Positions 19,930-28,069 of a DNA stretch of 64,000 nt are shown here, piece by piece. The position numbers and the translations under genes were made by a program. The DNA comes from Desulfurella amilsii (lineage in GTDB: Bacteria > Campylobacterota_A > Desulfurellia > Desulfurellales > Desulfurellaceae). The stretch lies in contig NZ_MDSU01000001.1 in the NCBI RefSeq assembly GCF_002119425.1, positions 208,065 to 272,064 on the forward strand. The letters run 5' to 3'. The number at the start of each line of letters is the position of its first letter. Within the stretch, counting starts at the first letter, position 1. The notes below the pieces were generated by a model. That model searched no databases. It was not told the DNA's origin and saw nothing but the letters and a program-made list of their open reading frames with translations.

Positions 19930-20712
19930 TTAATGTATTAAGTCAAGCGTTCTTGCAAACATATAAAAGGCTAAGATAATTACAAAGTAAGAAAATATTC
20001 GAGTCAAAAATCCAGCTTTTACTTTTTTTGCAATAATTACTCCAATAGCCATACCAACAATTGCGCCTAAACTAATGTATATAGCTTGAACAATCTCAAT
20101 AGAACCTACACCGCTAAGTCTTGAGAGAATACCCCATAAACAGTTTAGTGCTATGACAAGCAGGCTTGTAGCAATAGCATCTTTCATTGGAAAATCCAAA
20201 ATTAAAACAAGCGTTGGCACAATTAAAAAGCCACCACCAACACCAAAAAAGCCTGTCATTAAACCAATACTAAAACCAGATAATACGAATTTAAGCCACG
20301 CTTTAGCGCCTTTTATATTTTTAAGGTTAATAGGTCCTTGAGTCTCTTTTTTATTTTGATACTCTTTTTGTTTTAGCATTAATACGCCAATGATTAACAT
20401 CAATATTGAAAAGCCATACAGTATAATTTTGGAAGGTACCAAAGAATTGATATATGAGCCTAAAAATGCACCGAATATACCAGCAATAGAAAATACAATA
20501 GATATTTTCCAATGGACATACTTTTGCTTTCCAAGCATGTATTGAATGGCGCCAGCCAAAGAACCAATACCCACTACAACTAAGCTTGTGCCTGTTGCAC
20601 TATGTACATTCATCTTTAGCAAGTATAATAATATAGGTATGGTTATGATTGATCCACCTGCACCTGTAAGACCAAGAGTCAGTCCAATAATAATTCCATA
20701 TATTATTTCCAT
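19930..20712 (-). CDS. TauE/SafE family anion permease
   Basis: A 260-aa polytopic membrane protein of the TauE/SafE (formerly DUF81) family, with about eight hydrophobic helices. Two internally repeated halves are seen: GLTLGLTGAGGSIITIPIL at the start and GLMTGFFGVGGGFLIVPTL near residue 150. Members export sulfite, sulfoacetate or related anions. Because it is co-directional with doxDA and diverges from an SQR-like gene, a sulfur oxyanion such as sulfite or thiosulfate is the likely substrate; this is inference. No Shine-Dalgarno precedes the ATG. Confidence 0.88.
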   Translation of the reverse strand: MEIIYGIIIGLTLGLTGAGGSIITIPILLYLLKMNVHSATGTSLVVVGIGSLAGAIQYMLGKQKYVHWKISIVFSIAGIFGAFLGSYINSLVPSKIILYGFSILMLIIGVLMLKQKEYQNKKETQGPINLKNIKGAKAWLKFVLSGFSIGLMTGFFGVGGGFLIVPTLVLILDFPMKDAIATSLLVIALNCLWGILSRLSGVGSIEIVQAIYISLGAIVGMAIGVIIAKKVKAGFLTRIFSYFVIILAFYMFARTLDLIH

Positions 20713-20716
20713 GTAA

Positions 20717-20747
20717 ATTATACTAATTAATAAAAATTTTTTGTCAA
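20717..20747 (-). promoter_or_regulatory. Promoter of tauE-doxDA, probably leaderless
   Basis: Minus strand: TTGACA (20747-20742), 19-nt spacer, TATAAT (20722-20717). Only 4 nt separate the -10 box from the ATG at 20712 and there is no ribosome binding site, so the mRNA would start at the AUG. Confidence 0.5.
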
Positions 20748-20774
20748 TGCTAATTAATATTTTTTATGCAAAAC

Positions 20775-20803
20775 TTGACAGTTTTTATCGGATTTGTTAG
20801 AAT
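20775..20803 (+). promoter_or_regulatory. Sigma70 promoter of the SQR-like gene
   Basis: TTGACA (20775-20780), 17-nt spacer, TAGAAT (20798-20803). A normal leader of about 30 nt follows, with AAGGAGG at 20827-20833 ahead of the ATG at 20840. The -35 boxes of the two divergent units are only 27 nt apart. Confidence 0.75.
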
Positions 20804-20839
20804 TATAACAACTCTATTCTTAAGATAAGGAGGTTTTTT

Positions 20840-22060
20840 ATGAAACCAAAGGTTGTCATTTTAGGAAGTGGTTTTGCTGGGTTTGGTGCCTTTTATAGCT
20901 TTGTAAAAAAAATTAATGATAAAGTTGATATTACTGTTGTTGATTCCAGTGTTTTTAGTTTATCAAAGCCTATTTTACCAGAAGTTGCATTTGGAGAGAG
21001 AGCACTAAATGAAGCGTTAATTCCGATTGGCAAATACATTGAAAAATACAACCACAAATTCATAAGAAAAGAAGTAAAATTAATTAAACCAGACACAAAT
21101 CAGGTAATTTTAGAAGATGATTCAATCATAGCTTACGATTATCTTATCATAAGTTTGGGTGCTGTAAAAGATTATGATGCTATTGAAGGTTTTAGAGAAT
21201 ATGGCTACTCTATATGCGATTATACTCAGGCGCTAAGATTTCTTGATAGAAGGGCAAACTTAATTGGCAATAATGTAGTTATTGGAGCGTGTCTAACACA
21301 GTGGGGTAGTGCATCAACAGTTAAAACACTGGCTGCTCCTTGCGAGGGCCCAATAGGCGAGATAATGTTTATGTTAGATCATTATTTAAGGAAACACAAT
21401 AGGAGAAGCAACACCAATATTACTGTATTTACGCCTGGTGAGATTTTTTTTGAAGATGTAGGTGAAAGGGTTCATAAAAATATGGAGCCAATAATTGGAA
21501 AGAGCAATATAAATGTTGTTACAAAAAAAATTTTAAAACATATTGACAAAGAATATGTGGAATTTGAAGATTCAAGCAGGCTTAATTGCGATATGGCTAT
21601 AATTATTCCGCCATATAGAGGTCCAAAGTTTTTAATTGATTCAAATATTAGTGACGAAGCTGGTTTTGTTCCAACAGATAAACATATGCGCCACCCCACT
21701 TTCAAAAACATATTTGCTGCTGGTGATATAAACGCTACTTCTATGCCAAAATTGGGACACATAGCGGTAAAACAATCTCATACAGCAGCAAGCGTTATAA
21801 TTAGCGAAATAATGCAAAAAGAAGAAATTATTCCTTTTGAGCCAGAAATATTGTGTATAATGAATAGAGGCGAGGAAGCAACGCTAATACTATCAGATTG
21901 GATGTATGGGGGAAACAGAGACTTAACATTTAACGGTAAGATTTCAAAACTTATGAAGATGGGTTTTGATGCATTTTACTTTTATTCTCATGGCAAAATG
22001 CCTCCAAAATGGTCTGAAGATTATTTAAATAAATTATTAGTAAAGTGTTTAAATAAATAA
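20840..22060 (+). CDS. Sulfide:quinone oxidoreductase-like flavoprotein
   Basis: A 406-aa FAD-dependent disulfide-oxidoreductase-fold protein. VVILGSGFAGFGAFYSF is the N-terminal FAD site. IFAAGDINATSMPKLGHIAVKQSHTAA (in pieces, near residues 292 to 320) is the second flavin/quinone-side block. Cysteines that could form the redox-active pair occur in VIGACLTQ (near 152), APCEGP (near 167) and EILCIMNRG (near 342). SQR oxidises sulfide to polysulfide and passes electrons to quinone. The subtype is unclear, and some such proteins are NADH dehydrogenases or flavocytochrome c-like. The divergent doxDA-tauE unit supports a sulfur role. Confidence 0.75.
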   Translation: MKPKVVILGSGFAGFGAFYSFVKKINDKVDITVVDSSVFSLSKPILPEVAFGERALNEALIPIGKYIEKYNHKFIRKEVKLIKPDTNQVILEDDSIIAYDYLIISLGAVKDYDAIEGFREYGYSICDYTQALRFLDRRANLIGNNVVIGACLTQWGSASTVKTLAAPCEGPIGEIMFMLDHYLRKHNRRSNTNITVFTPGEIFFEDVGERVHKNMEPIIGKSNINVVTKKILKHIDKEYVEFEDSSRLNCDMAIIIPPYRGPKFLIDSNISDEAGFVPTDKHMRHPTFKNIFAAGDINATSMPKLGHIAVKQSHTAASVIISEIMQKEEIIPFEPEILCIMNRGEEATLILSDWMYGGNRDLTFNGKISKLMKMGFDAFYFYSHGKMPPKWSEDYLNKLLVKCLNK

Positions 22061-22070
22061 GTTTTTAAGC

Positions 22071-22098
22071 TTGAATTAATAATTTAATTTAGTATAAT
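22071..22098 (+). promoter_or_regulatory. Promoter of the amidase gene, probably leaderless
   Basis: TTGAAT (22071-22076), 16-nt spacer, TATAAT (22093-22098). Eight nt separate the -10 box from the ATG at 22107, with no purine-rich site, so the predicted leader is 0 to 3 nt. Confidence 0.6.
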
Positions 22099-22106
22099 AA
22101 ATACTA

Positions 22107-23576
22107 ATGAAAATAAAAGAATATGCTCAATTAGATGCTATAGATGTTGTGCAATTAATTAAAAAAAGCCAATTTAGTGCGAAAGATGTTTTAGATAGCG
22201 CGCTAAATCAGATTGAAACACTTAACCCAAAATTAAATTCAGTTATATTTACATTTTACGATCTTGCTAAAAAACAATTAGAAAAAGCAGATAAAAACTC
22301 GCCTCTATATGGTACAGTAATTTTATTGAAAGATAGTTTACATGATATAGAAGGTACTTTTTCTACATTAGGCTCAAAGCTTTTAAGGAATAATATTTCT
22401 ACGCAAACATCAACATTTGTAAAGCGCTTATTAGATGCAGGTTGTATTGTTGTGGGTAAAACAAATCTGCCTGAGTTTGCCTTAATGGGCACAACTGAGC
22501 CAAAACTTTTTGGTCCTACAAGAAACCCATTTAATCTTGCCTACTCACCTGGCGGTTCAAGTGGTGGCTCAGCAGCAAGTGTTGCAAGTGGTATGGTAAG
22601 TGTGGCAACTGGCAATGACGGTGGTGGTTCGATCAGGATTCCCGCTTCGATGTGTGGTTTGTTTGGGTTTAAGCCGTCAAGGTATTTTACACCTATGGGT
22701 AGTGAGTTTTTTGATACTTGGATGGGTCTTGTTGTAAACCATGTATTAACAAAAAGTGTTAGGGATAGCGCTCTTTTTTTGGATATAGAGTATGGTTTTG
22801 ATGGTCCAATTTATTTCAAAAAACCTATCGAGTCTTTTTTAGAAGAGCTAAATAAACCACTTGAGCCTTTAAAAATAGCTTTAAACACACACTCGTATTT
22901 TGGCAGTGTAAATAATGAAAATGTAAGAGCAACACTTGAGGTTGCAAAAATACTAGAAAGTTTTGGTCATATTATCGAAGAAGATGAACCAAAGGTGGAT
23001 TTTGAGAAGCTCTACGATACCTATATTGATTCAATGTTTATCGAAACCGCTTTTTTATTGGATTATCTGGAAAATAAATTGCATAAGAAAATTACAATTA
23101 AAGATGTTGAACCATCAACTTACATACTTGCAAAAATAGGTGATAAATTAAACGCAAAATTAAATATACAAATTAAACATTTGTGGGATAAGACTGGTTT
23201 TTATATGCGATCATTTTTTGAAAAATACGATGTTTATATGACCCCAACGCTTGCAAATCCACACATAGAATTAGGTAGTCTGTTGCCTTCTAGTATAGAA
23301 GAATTTGCACTAAAGTCAGTTTCAAAACTAGATTTGTGTTTTTACATAAAGCCTATAGTTAAAAAAATTGCATTTAAGCAGTTAAGCGCATTTCCTTTTA
23401 CACAGCTTGCAAACCAAACAGGTCTTCCAGCAATGAGCATACCAGCAGGTATAAGCTCAAAAAATATACCACTTGGGGTTCATTTTATGTCGGGTTATGC
23501 AAAAGACCATTTATTGTTAAGACTTGCAAAGCAGCTTGAAGAAACACCAATCTGGTTCAGGCCTCAAAAGAAATAA
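22107..23576 (+). CDS. Amidase signature family protein
   Basis: A 489-aa amidase (GatA-like fold). The catalytic Ser-cisSer-Lys triad is visible: Lys in VILLKDSLHDIEGT (near residue 73), and the serines in SPGGSSGGSAASVASG and NDGGGSIRIPASMCG. It is close to GatA in length, but no gatB or gatC is present in the window and the middle region differs, so a stand-alone amidohydrolase of unknown substrate is the safer call. The downstream DMT transporter starts 5 nt later, which suggests uptake or export of the substrate or product. Confidence 0.88.
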   Translation: MKIKEYAQLDAIDVVQLIKKSQFSAKDVLDSALNQIETLNPKLNSVIFTFYDLAKKQLEKADKNSPLYGTVILLKDSLHDIEGTFSTLGSKLLRNNISTQTSTFVKRLLDAGCIVVGKTNLPEFALMGTTEPKLFGPTRNPFNLAYSPGGSSGGSAASVASGMVSVATGNDGGGSIRIPASMCGLFGFKPSRYFTPMGSEFFDTWMGLVVNHVLTKSVRDSALFLDIEYGFDGPIYFKKPIESFLEELNKPLEPLKIALNTHSYFGSVNNENVRATLEVAKILESFGHIIEEDEPKVDFEKLYDTYIDSMFIETAFLLDYLENKLHKKITIKDVEPSTYILAKIGDKLNAKLNIQIKHLWDKTGFYMRSFFEKYDVYMTPTLANPHIELGSLLPSSIEEFALKSVSKLDLCFYIKPIVKKIAFKQLSAFPFTQLANQTGLPAMSIPAGISSKNIPLGVHFMSGYAKDHLLLRLAKQLEETPIWFRPQKK

Positions 23577-23581
23577 CTATT

Positions 23582-24454
23582 ATGCTTTATATAGCATTCG
23601 TTTTATTAATACTTGGCTGGTCATATACTGCTGTTGTTACAAAAATAGCTCTAAATTATATCGGTCCTTTTGAGTTTACATTGTGGCGCGTTTTGGTAGG
23701 GTTTTTCTTTTTATTTTTAATTACGGTTTTTATGAAAAAATTGGAAAAGCCTAAAAGCCTAATGTGGGCATTTTTGCTTGGTTTGTTTCAAAATGCTCTA
23801 CCTGTTATTTTTTACAATCTTGCCTTAGTGTATTCTTCTGCTGGAAAAGTGACTGTTTTGGGTTATATTATGCCGTTTTGGACAATACTATTAGAACGAT
23901 TAATTTTAAGGACAAAATTTGAAAAATTTAAATATATTCCCATTGGCTTGTCTTTTGTTGGGTTAATTCTTATTATGGAGCCATGGTGTTTTAGATCAAG
24001 TATTTTGGGGTATTTATTTGCAATACTTTATGGTATAAGCTGGGGTATTGGTAATGTAATTTCTGTAATTATTTGGGAGAAATACCCGCACTGGGATGTT
24101 TTTTCTTTGACATTTTGGCAAATGGTGTTTGTTGTTGTAATTGTAGTGTTTTTTAGCTTATTACTCCCATCATCAAAAACTACACAGATTAATAGCTATT
24201 TAATTTTTGCAATTCTCTACACGGGTACTATAGCAACTGCTTTTGCATGGTTTTTATGGATACTGTTGTTGAAAAAATTACCAGCAAGCATCGTTGGCCT
24301 TTCATCTCTTTCTATTCCTGTATTTGCCATGATTGAATCATGCATCCAACTGCATGAAAAATTTAGTTTTTTAGATTTAACAGGCTCTTTTTTGATTATT
24401 TTGTCACTTTTGATAATTTACTTACATTCTTTACAAAAAAAGACGCAAAATTAG
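23582..24454 (+). CDS. EamA/DMT superfamily transporter
   Basis: A 290-aa membrane protein with about ten hydrophobic helices in two EamA repeats (residues about 1 to 135 and 140 to 285). It begins LYIAFVLLILGWSYTAVVTK, and the first-repeat motif SSAGKVTVLGYIMPFWTILLE is easy to see in pieces. Family members export amino acids or metabolites; the substrate here is not readable. It is coupled to the amidase by a 5-nt gap. Its TAG stop lies in the loop of a terminator hairpin shared with the converging ilvE. Confidence 0.88.
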   Translation: MLYIAFVLLILGWSYTAVVTKIALNYIGPFEFTLWRVLVGFFFLFLITVFMKKLEKPKSLMWAFLLGLFQNALPVIFYNLALVYSSAGKVTVLGYIMPFWTILLERLILRTKFEKFKYIPIGLSFVGLILIMEPWCFRSSILGYLFAILYGISWGIGNVISVIIWEKYPHWDVFSLTFWQMVFVVVIVVFFSLLLPSSKTTQINSYLIFAILYTGTIATAFAWFLWILLLKKLPASIVGLSSLSIPVFAMIESCIQLHEKFSFLDLTGSFLIILSLLIIYLHSLQKKTQN

Positions 24455-24465
24455 TTTTGCGTCTT
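24434..24465 (-). terminator. Shared intrinsic terminator for ilvE (-) and the DMT gene (+)
   Basis: Arms AAGACGCAAAA (24440-24450) and TTTTGCGTCTT (24455-24465) form a perfect 11-bp stem around the 4-nt loop TTAG. On the minus strand the stem is followed by seven T residues, a strong Rho-independent terminator for ilvE. On the plus strand a short A-run follows, so it acts less clearly there. Both stop codons, TAG (24452-24454) and minus-strand TAA (24453-24451), touch the loop. Confidence 0.88.
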
Positions 24466-25557
24466 AAAACTTAGATTTTTTTCCACTTTTTTAAGCCATC
24501 CGTATGGAGCTTTTATCTTTCCTGTTTGGATACCCGTATAATAAGTGTAGATTTTTTTGGAGTATTCGCCAATTGAGCCATCCCCTACCGTTAAGATGGT
24601 ATTATCTTCTAAAACATACTCGCCAACAGGTGACACAACAGCAGCGGTGCCAAATCCACCTGCTTCTATTATTTCTTTATTTTTAATTTTTTCGATAAAT
24701 TCATCCAACAAAACCTTCTTTTGTATAACTTTAAGTCCTAAAGAGGTCTGTAATTCAATAATTGATTCAGAAGTAATACTTCTTAAAATAGTATCTGTAA
24801 ATTCTGGTATAACAACAGTCCCGTCTTTTTCTATATGGTAGTGGTTCATAGCGCCTGCTTCTTCAATATACTTATTTTGAGCGTCTAAATAAAGAACCTG
24901 GCTTGCATCAAATTGCTTTGCAAATTCTCCGGCTCTTAAAGATGCTGCATAATTGCCTGCTGCTTTTGATTCTCCTGTTCCGCCGCTTACCGCCCTATGG
25001 AATTTCTTTGTTATAAGCAATCTAATTGGCTTTGTAAAGCCTGCTGGGTAATAGGGGCCGCTGGGGGATAATATCACTATATATTTGTAAGATTTACTGG
25101 GGTGTACGCCTAATGAATCTTCAGTTGCAAACATAAATGGCCTAATGTAGAGCGATGCACCTTCTTGAATAGGAAACCATAACCTATCAACATCGATTAG
25201 TGCATGTATTGCTTCAACTTGAAAATTTTCATCGATACTTGGCATACAAAGAATTTCTGCAGATTTATTCAATCTTTTAGCATTTTTATCAATTCTAAAT
25301 GTATAAATTTCTCCATCTGGGTGCATAAAAGCTTTGCCGCCTTCAAAAAGCGCTTGGCCATAATGCAACACGGTTGCGCCAGGCGATATTGATAGTGGCC
25401 CATAAGGTATAATTCTAGCGTTTTGCCACTGGCCATCTTCGTAGTCTACAATCAACATATGGTCAGTCCTAATTTGCCCAAAAGGCAGACTTTGGGTAGG
25501 TTTTAATGCCTCACTTCTTCTTTTAGATTTTGGTTTTAAAAGATAAGCAATGTTCAT
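24451..25557 (-). CDS. ilvE: Branched-chain amino acid aminotransferase
   Basis: A 368-aa fold-type IV PLP enzyme of the long (eukaryote-like, class II) BCAT group. It transfers the amino group between glutamate and the branched-chain 2-keto acids. The PLP lysine is in GESKAAGNYAASLRAGE, followed by VLYLDAQNKYIEEAGAMNHY and the late SITSESIIEL. The frame is open 25 codons further up, but ATG at 25557 has AAGGAG 7 nt upstream, and homologues begin just before the LPFGQIRTDHML region. It fits with leuCDB and the liv importer nearby. Confidence 0.93.
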   Translation of the reverse strand: MNIAYLLKPKSKRRSEALKPTQSLPFGQIRTDHMLIVDYEDGQWQNARIIPYGPLSISPGATVLHYGQALFEGGKAFMHPDGEIYTFRIDKNAKRLNKSAEILCMPSIDENFQVEAIHALIDVDRLWFPIQEGASLYIRPFMFATEDSLGVHPSKSYKYIVILSPSGPYYPAGFTKPIRLLITKKFHRAVSGGTGESKAAGNYAASLRAGEFAKQFDASQVLYLDAQNKYIEEAGAMNHYHIEKDGTVVIPEFTDTILRSITSESIIELQTSLGLKVIQKKVLLDEFIEKIKNKEIIEAGGFGTAAVVSPVGEYVLEDNTILTVGDGSIGEYSKKIYTYYTGIQTGKIKAPYGWLKKVEKNLSFKTQN

Positions 25558-25588
25558 AACACACTCCTTAAAATTAAAGTTATTTAGT

Positions 25589-25617
25589 TTTATATTACTT
25601 AATAAATTAAATGTCAA
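25589..25617 (-). promoter_or_regulatory. Sigma70 promoter of ilvE
   Basis: Minus strand: TTGACA (25617-25612), 17-nt spacer, TATAAA (25594-25589). The TGA inside the -35 box (25616-25614) is the stop codon of the upstream metallo-hydrolase gene. A leader of about 25 nt with AAGGAG follows. Confidence 0.75.
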
Positions 25618-26558
25618 GTTTTTAAAAAGCAATAGGTATCATTTAGCGTGGCTATTTTGGCTTTATGCAACTCGACTAGATACAAAAGATGCGCTATTGC
25701 TTCTGAGTGAGCAAACCACTTTTGTGCAATAGGAAAATCCTCCCAATTTTTGTATTTTATATCCCAATGCATTTTCGAAGCTATTTCGTATGGGCTTTTT
25801 GGGATTTTTGGATCAATCAGGCTTAGTATTTCATTTAGTCTATCTTTATGATGTTCTTTTAACTCATCGATTCTTTTTTGGAGGTTATAAAAAATTCTTC
25901 TATGACCGGGCAAAACTGTTTTAACATTTAAATTGTAAACTTTATCAAGACTATCTAAATATTGCTTCAGTGGATTTTCATTTTCATATGCTGCAGATAT
26001 ATTGGGTGTTATGTCTTTTAAAACATGGTCTGAAGAAAAAAATAACTTTAGGTTTGGTTCATATAAACAAACAATGCCTTTTGTGTGGCCAGGTGTTTTA
26101 ATACATTGAAAAGCAAAACCATCGTAATTTAATACTTCACCATCCTCCACAAATTTTACTTTAGCAGATAATTTACCTTTGAAAGCATATTTATAGCCTG
26201 GATGCTTTTGAATTGCATTTGAAAGGGCATTTATGGGGAAGCCATATTTTTTAGCGTATTGTGCTTCTTGCAGCCAAAATTCATCCCAATTTGTCCCCAA
26301 TATGTATGGTGCATCTTCTTGCGTACAATAAACAGTAGATTGTGGCGTAGATAGTTTGCCAATAAGGCCACTGTGGTCTGCGTGCATGTGTGTTATTAAA
26401 AAATCTGTGTTTGATAAATCAACATCTAGTTTTAAAAGTGCGTTTTTTAGAGCCTCTTCGCACTCTGGCCTATTCATTCCCGTATCAATAATTAAATTTC
26501 TGTTACCTTTAATTATATAAGAATTTATTGATTTTAGAGGATTTTGTGGAAGAGGCAC
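25614..26558 (-). CDS. Metallo-beta-lactamase fold hydrolase
   Basis: A hydrolase of 314 residues or more with the full metal motif: THMHADHSGL, the His in TPGHTKGIV, the Asp in FSSDHVLKD and the His in VLPGHRRI. A helical C-terminal tail follows. The closest type is the glyoxalase II-like or RNase Z-like family of thiol-ester or CoA hydrolases; the substrate is unknown. The annotated start (GTG, 26558) probably truncates the protein, because 14 in-frame codons upstream encode INIEYILDNIYKVE, matching the usual first strand, and begin with ATT at 26600 behind a GGAGAGG site. It follows livF closely. Confidence 0.83.
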   Translation of the reverse strand: MPLPQNPLKSINSYIIKGNRNLIIDTGMNRPECEEALKNALLKLDVDLSNTDFLITHMHADHSGLIGKLSTPQSTVYCTQEDAPYILGTNWDEFWLQEAQYAKKYGFPINALSNAIQKHPGYKYAFKGKLSAKVKFVEDGEVLNYDGFAFQCIKTPGHTKGIVCLYEPNLKLFFSSDHVLKDITPNISAAYENENPLKQYLDSLDKVYNLNVKTVLPGHRRIFYNLQKRIDELKEHHKDRLNEILSLIDPKIPKSPYEIASKMHWDIKYKNWEDFPIAQKWFAHSEAIAHLLYLVELHKAKIATLNDTYCFLKT

Positions 26559-26601
26559 CTCGACTTTGTAAATATTATCTAAAATGTATTCTATATTAAT
26601 T

Positions 26602-27303
26602 TTAAACCTCTCCTAAATAACTTTTTCTCACATCTTCGTTTTGTAGTAAATTGTCTGCTATATTTTCCAGTACGATTTTTCCTGTTTCAAGCACATATCC
26701 ATAATGGGCTATTTTGAGAGCCATTGCTGCATTTTGCTCTACAAGCAAAATTGTCATTCCTTCACGATTTAGGTGTTGTATAATTTCAAAAACTTCCTGT
26801 ACTACCTTTGGTGCCAAACCTAGTGATGGCTCATCAAGCATCAAAAGCGAGGGTTCACTCATAAGCGCTCTTCCAAGCGCAAGCATTTGCTGCTCGCCCC
26901 CAGAAAGTGTGCCAGCGTATTGCTTAGCACGTTTTTTTAAAATAGGAAATATTTGGAATATCCGTTCATACTTTTCTTCTAACTCAGCAGAAAGTTTGTT
27001 GAACGCGCCTATGCGCAAATTTTCTAATACTGTAAGGTTGACGAAAACTTTTCTTCCTTCTGGAACAAGGGCAATGCCGCGTTTTATGCGTTGGTATGTT
27101 TTTTCCTTTGATATGTTATGGGATAAGAAATTTACCTCACCGCTTGATGGCACAAGGCCTACAATGGATTTTAGTGTGCTTGATTTTCCTGCGCCATTTG
27201 GACCAATTAAAGTGACAATTTTGCCTTCTGGTACTTCAAATGATATGTTATCTACAGCATGGATCAGTTTATAATAGACACCTAAATTTCTAATTTTTAA
27301 CAT
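26602..27303 (-). CDS. livF: Branched-chain amino acid ABC transporter ATPase LivF
   Basis: A 233-aa ABC ATPase. Walker A is GPNGAGKSSTLKS, the signature is LSGGEQQMLALGRALM, Walker B is LLMLDEPSLGLAP, with the switch His in ILLVEQN context. The start at 27303 is chosen over GTG 27312 because AGGTG lies 6 nt upstream. It overlaps livG by 14 nt. Together with LivG it drives import by the LivHM pore. Confidence 0.94.
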   Translation of the reverse strand: MLKIRNLGVYYKLIHAVDNISFEVPEGKIVTLIGPNGAGKSSTLKSIVGLVPSSGEVNFLSHNISKEKTYQRIKRGIALVPEGRKVFVNLTVLENLRIGAFNKLSAELEEKYERIFQIFPILKKRAKQYAGTLSGGEQQMLALGRALMSEPSLLMLDEPSLGLAPKVVQEVFEIIQHLNREGMTILLVEQNAAMALKIAHYGYVLETGKIVLENIADNLLQNEDVRKSYLGEV

Positions 27304-28069
27304 TTGCTTCACCTAAGTATGCAATAATTACTTTTGGATCTTTTTGAATTTCTTCTGGTGTTCCTTCTGCTATCTTTGCACCATAATCAAGCACATAAAT
27401 TTTTTGACAAATTCCCATAACAAACTTCATATCATGCTCTATTAAAAATACTGTTAGGTTAAAAGTATCCTTGATTTCTTTAATAAAGTACATTAAGGCA
27501 ATCTTCTCATTAGGGTTCATGCCTGCTGCTGGCTCGTCTAATAGTAAAAGCTTAGGAGAAGTAGCAAGTGCCCTTGCAATTTCCACTTTTCTTTGTTCAC
27601 CATAGGAAAGACCTGTTGCTTTTAAGTGGGCTTTTTCTTTTAGATTAATTTTTTCCAGCAATTCTAGTGCTTTATCTTTTATTTCTTTTTCTTGTTTTAA
27701 AAAGCGTGGGGTTTTTAAAATGGGATCAAATAATCCATATTTGGTTTTATGAGCAAAACCAATCATTATATTTTCAAGTACTGTTAAATTTTCAAACAAC
27801 CTTATATTTTGAAATGTCCTTGCCATACCAAGCGGCACAATTTTGTATGGTTTAAAACCAGCGATGTTGTTGCCTTCAAAAATAATACTACCTGTGGTAG
27901 GCTTTAGGTTGCATGTGATTACATTAAACATTGTGGTTTTGCCAGCACCATTGGGGCCAATGAGACCTGTTATACTTGATTTAGCAACACTTAATGATAC
28001 ATCATTTAAGGCAACTAGCCCGCCAAATTCCATTGTTATATGTTCACAAGATAGTATGTTATTTTGCAT
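27290..28069 (-). CDS. livG: Branched-chain amino acid ABC transporter ATPase LivG
   Basis: A 259-aa ABC ATPase with Walker A GPNGAGKTTMFNVI, signature LSYGEQRKVEIARALA, Walker B LLLLDEPAAGMNP and the C-terminal BCA_ABC_TP tail (AEGTPEEIQKDPKVIIAYLG), which separates LivG from LivF. ATG 28069 is preferred over GTG 28081, with AGGTGG upstream. It overlaps livM by 11 nt. Confidence 0.94.
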   Translation of the reverse strand: MQNNILSCEHITMEFGGLVALNDVSLSVAKSSITGLIGPNGAGKTTMFNVITCNLKPTTGSIIFEGNNIAGFKPYKIVPLGMARTFQNIRLFENLTVLENIMIGFAHKTKYGLFDPILKTPRFLKQEKEIKDKALELLEKINLKEKAHLKATGLSYGEQRKVEIARALATSPKLLLLDEPAAGMNPNEKIALMYFIKEIKDTFNLTVFLIEHDMKFVMGICQKIYVLDYGAKIAEGTPEEIQKDPKVIIAYLGEANVKN

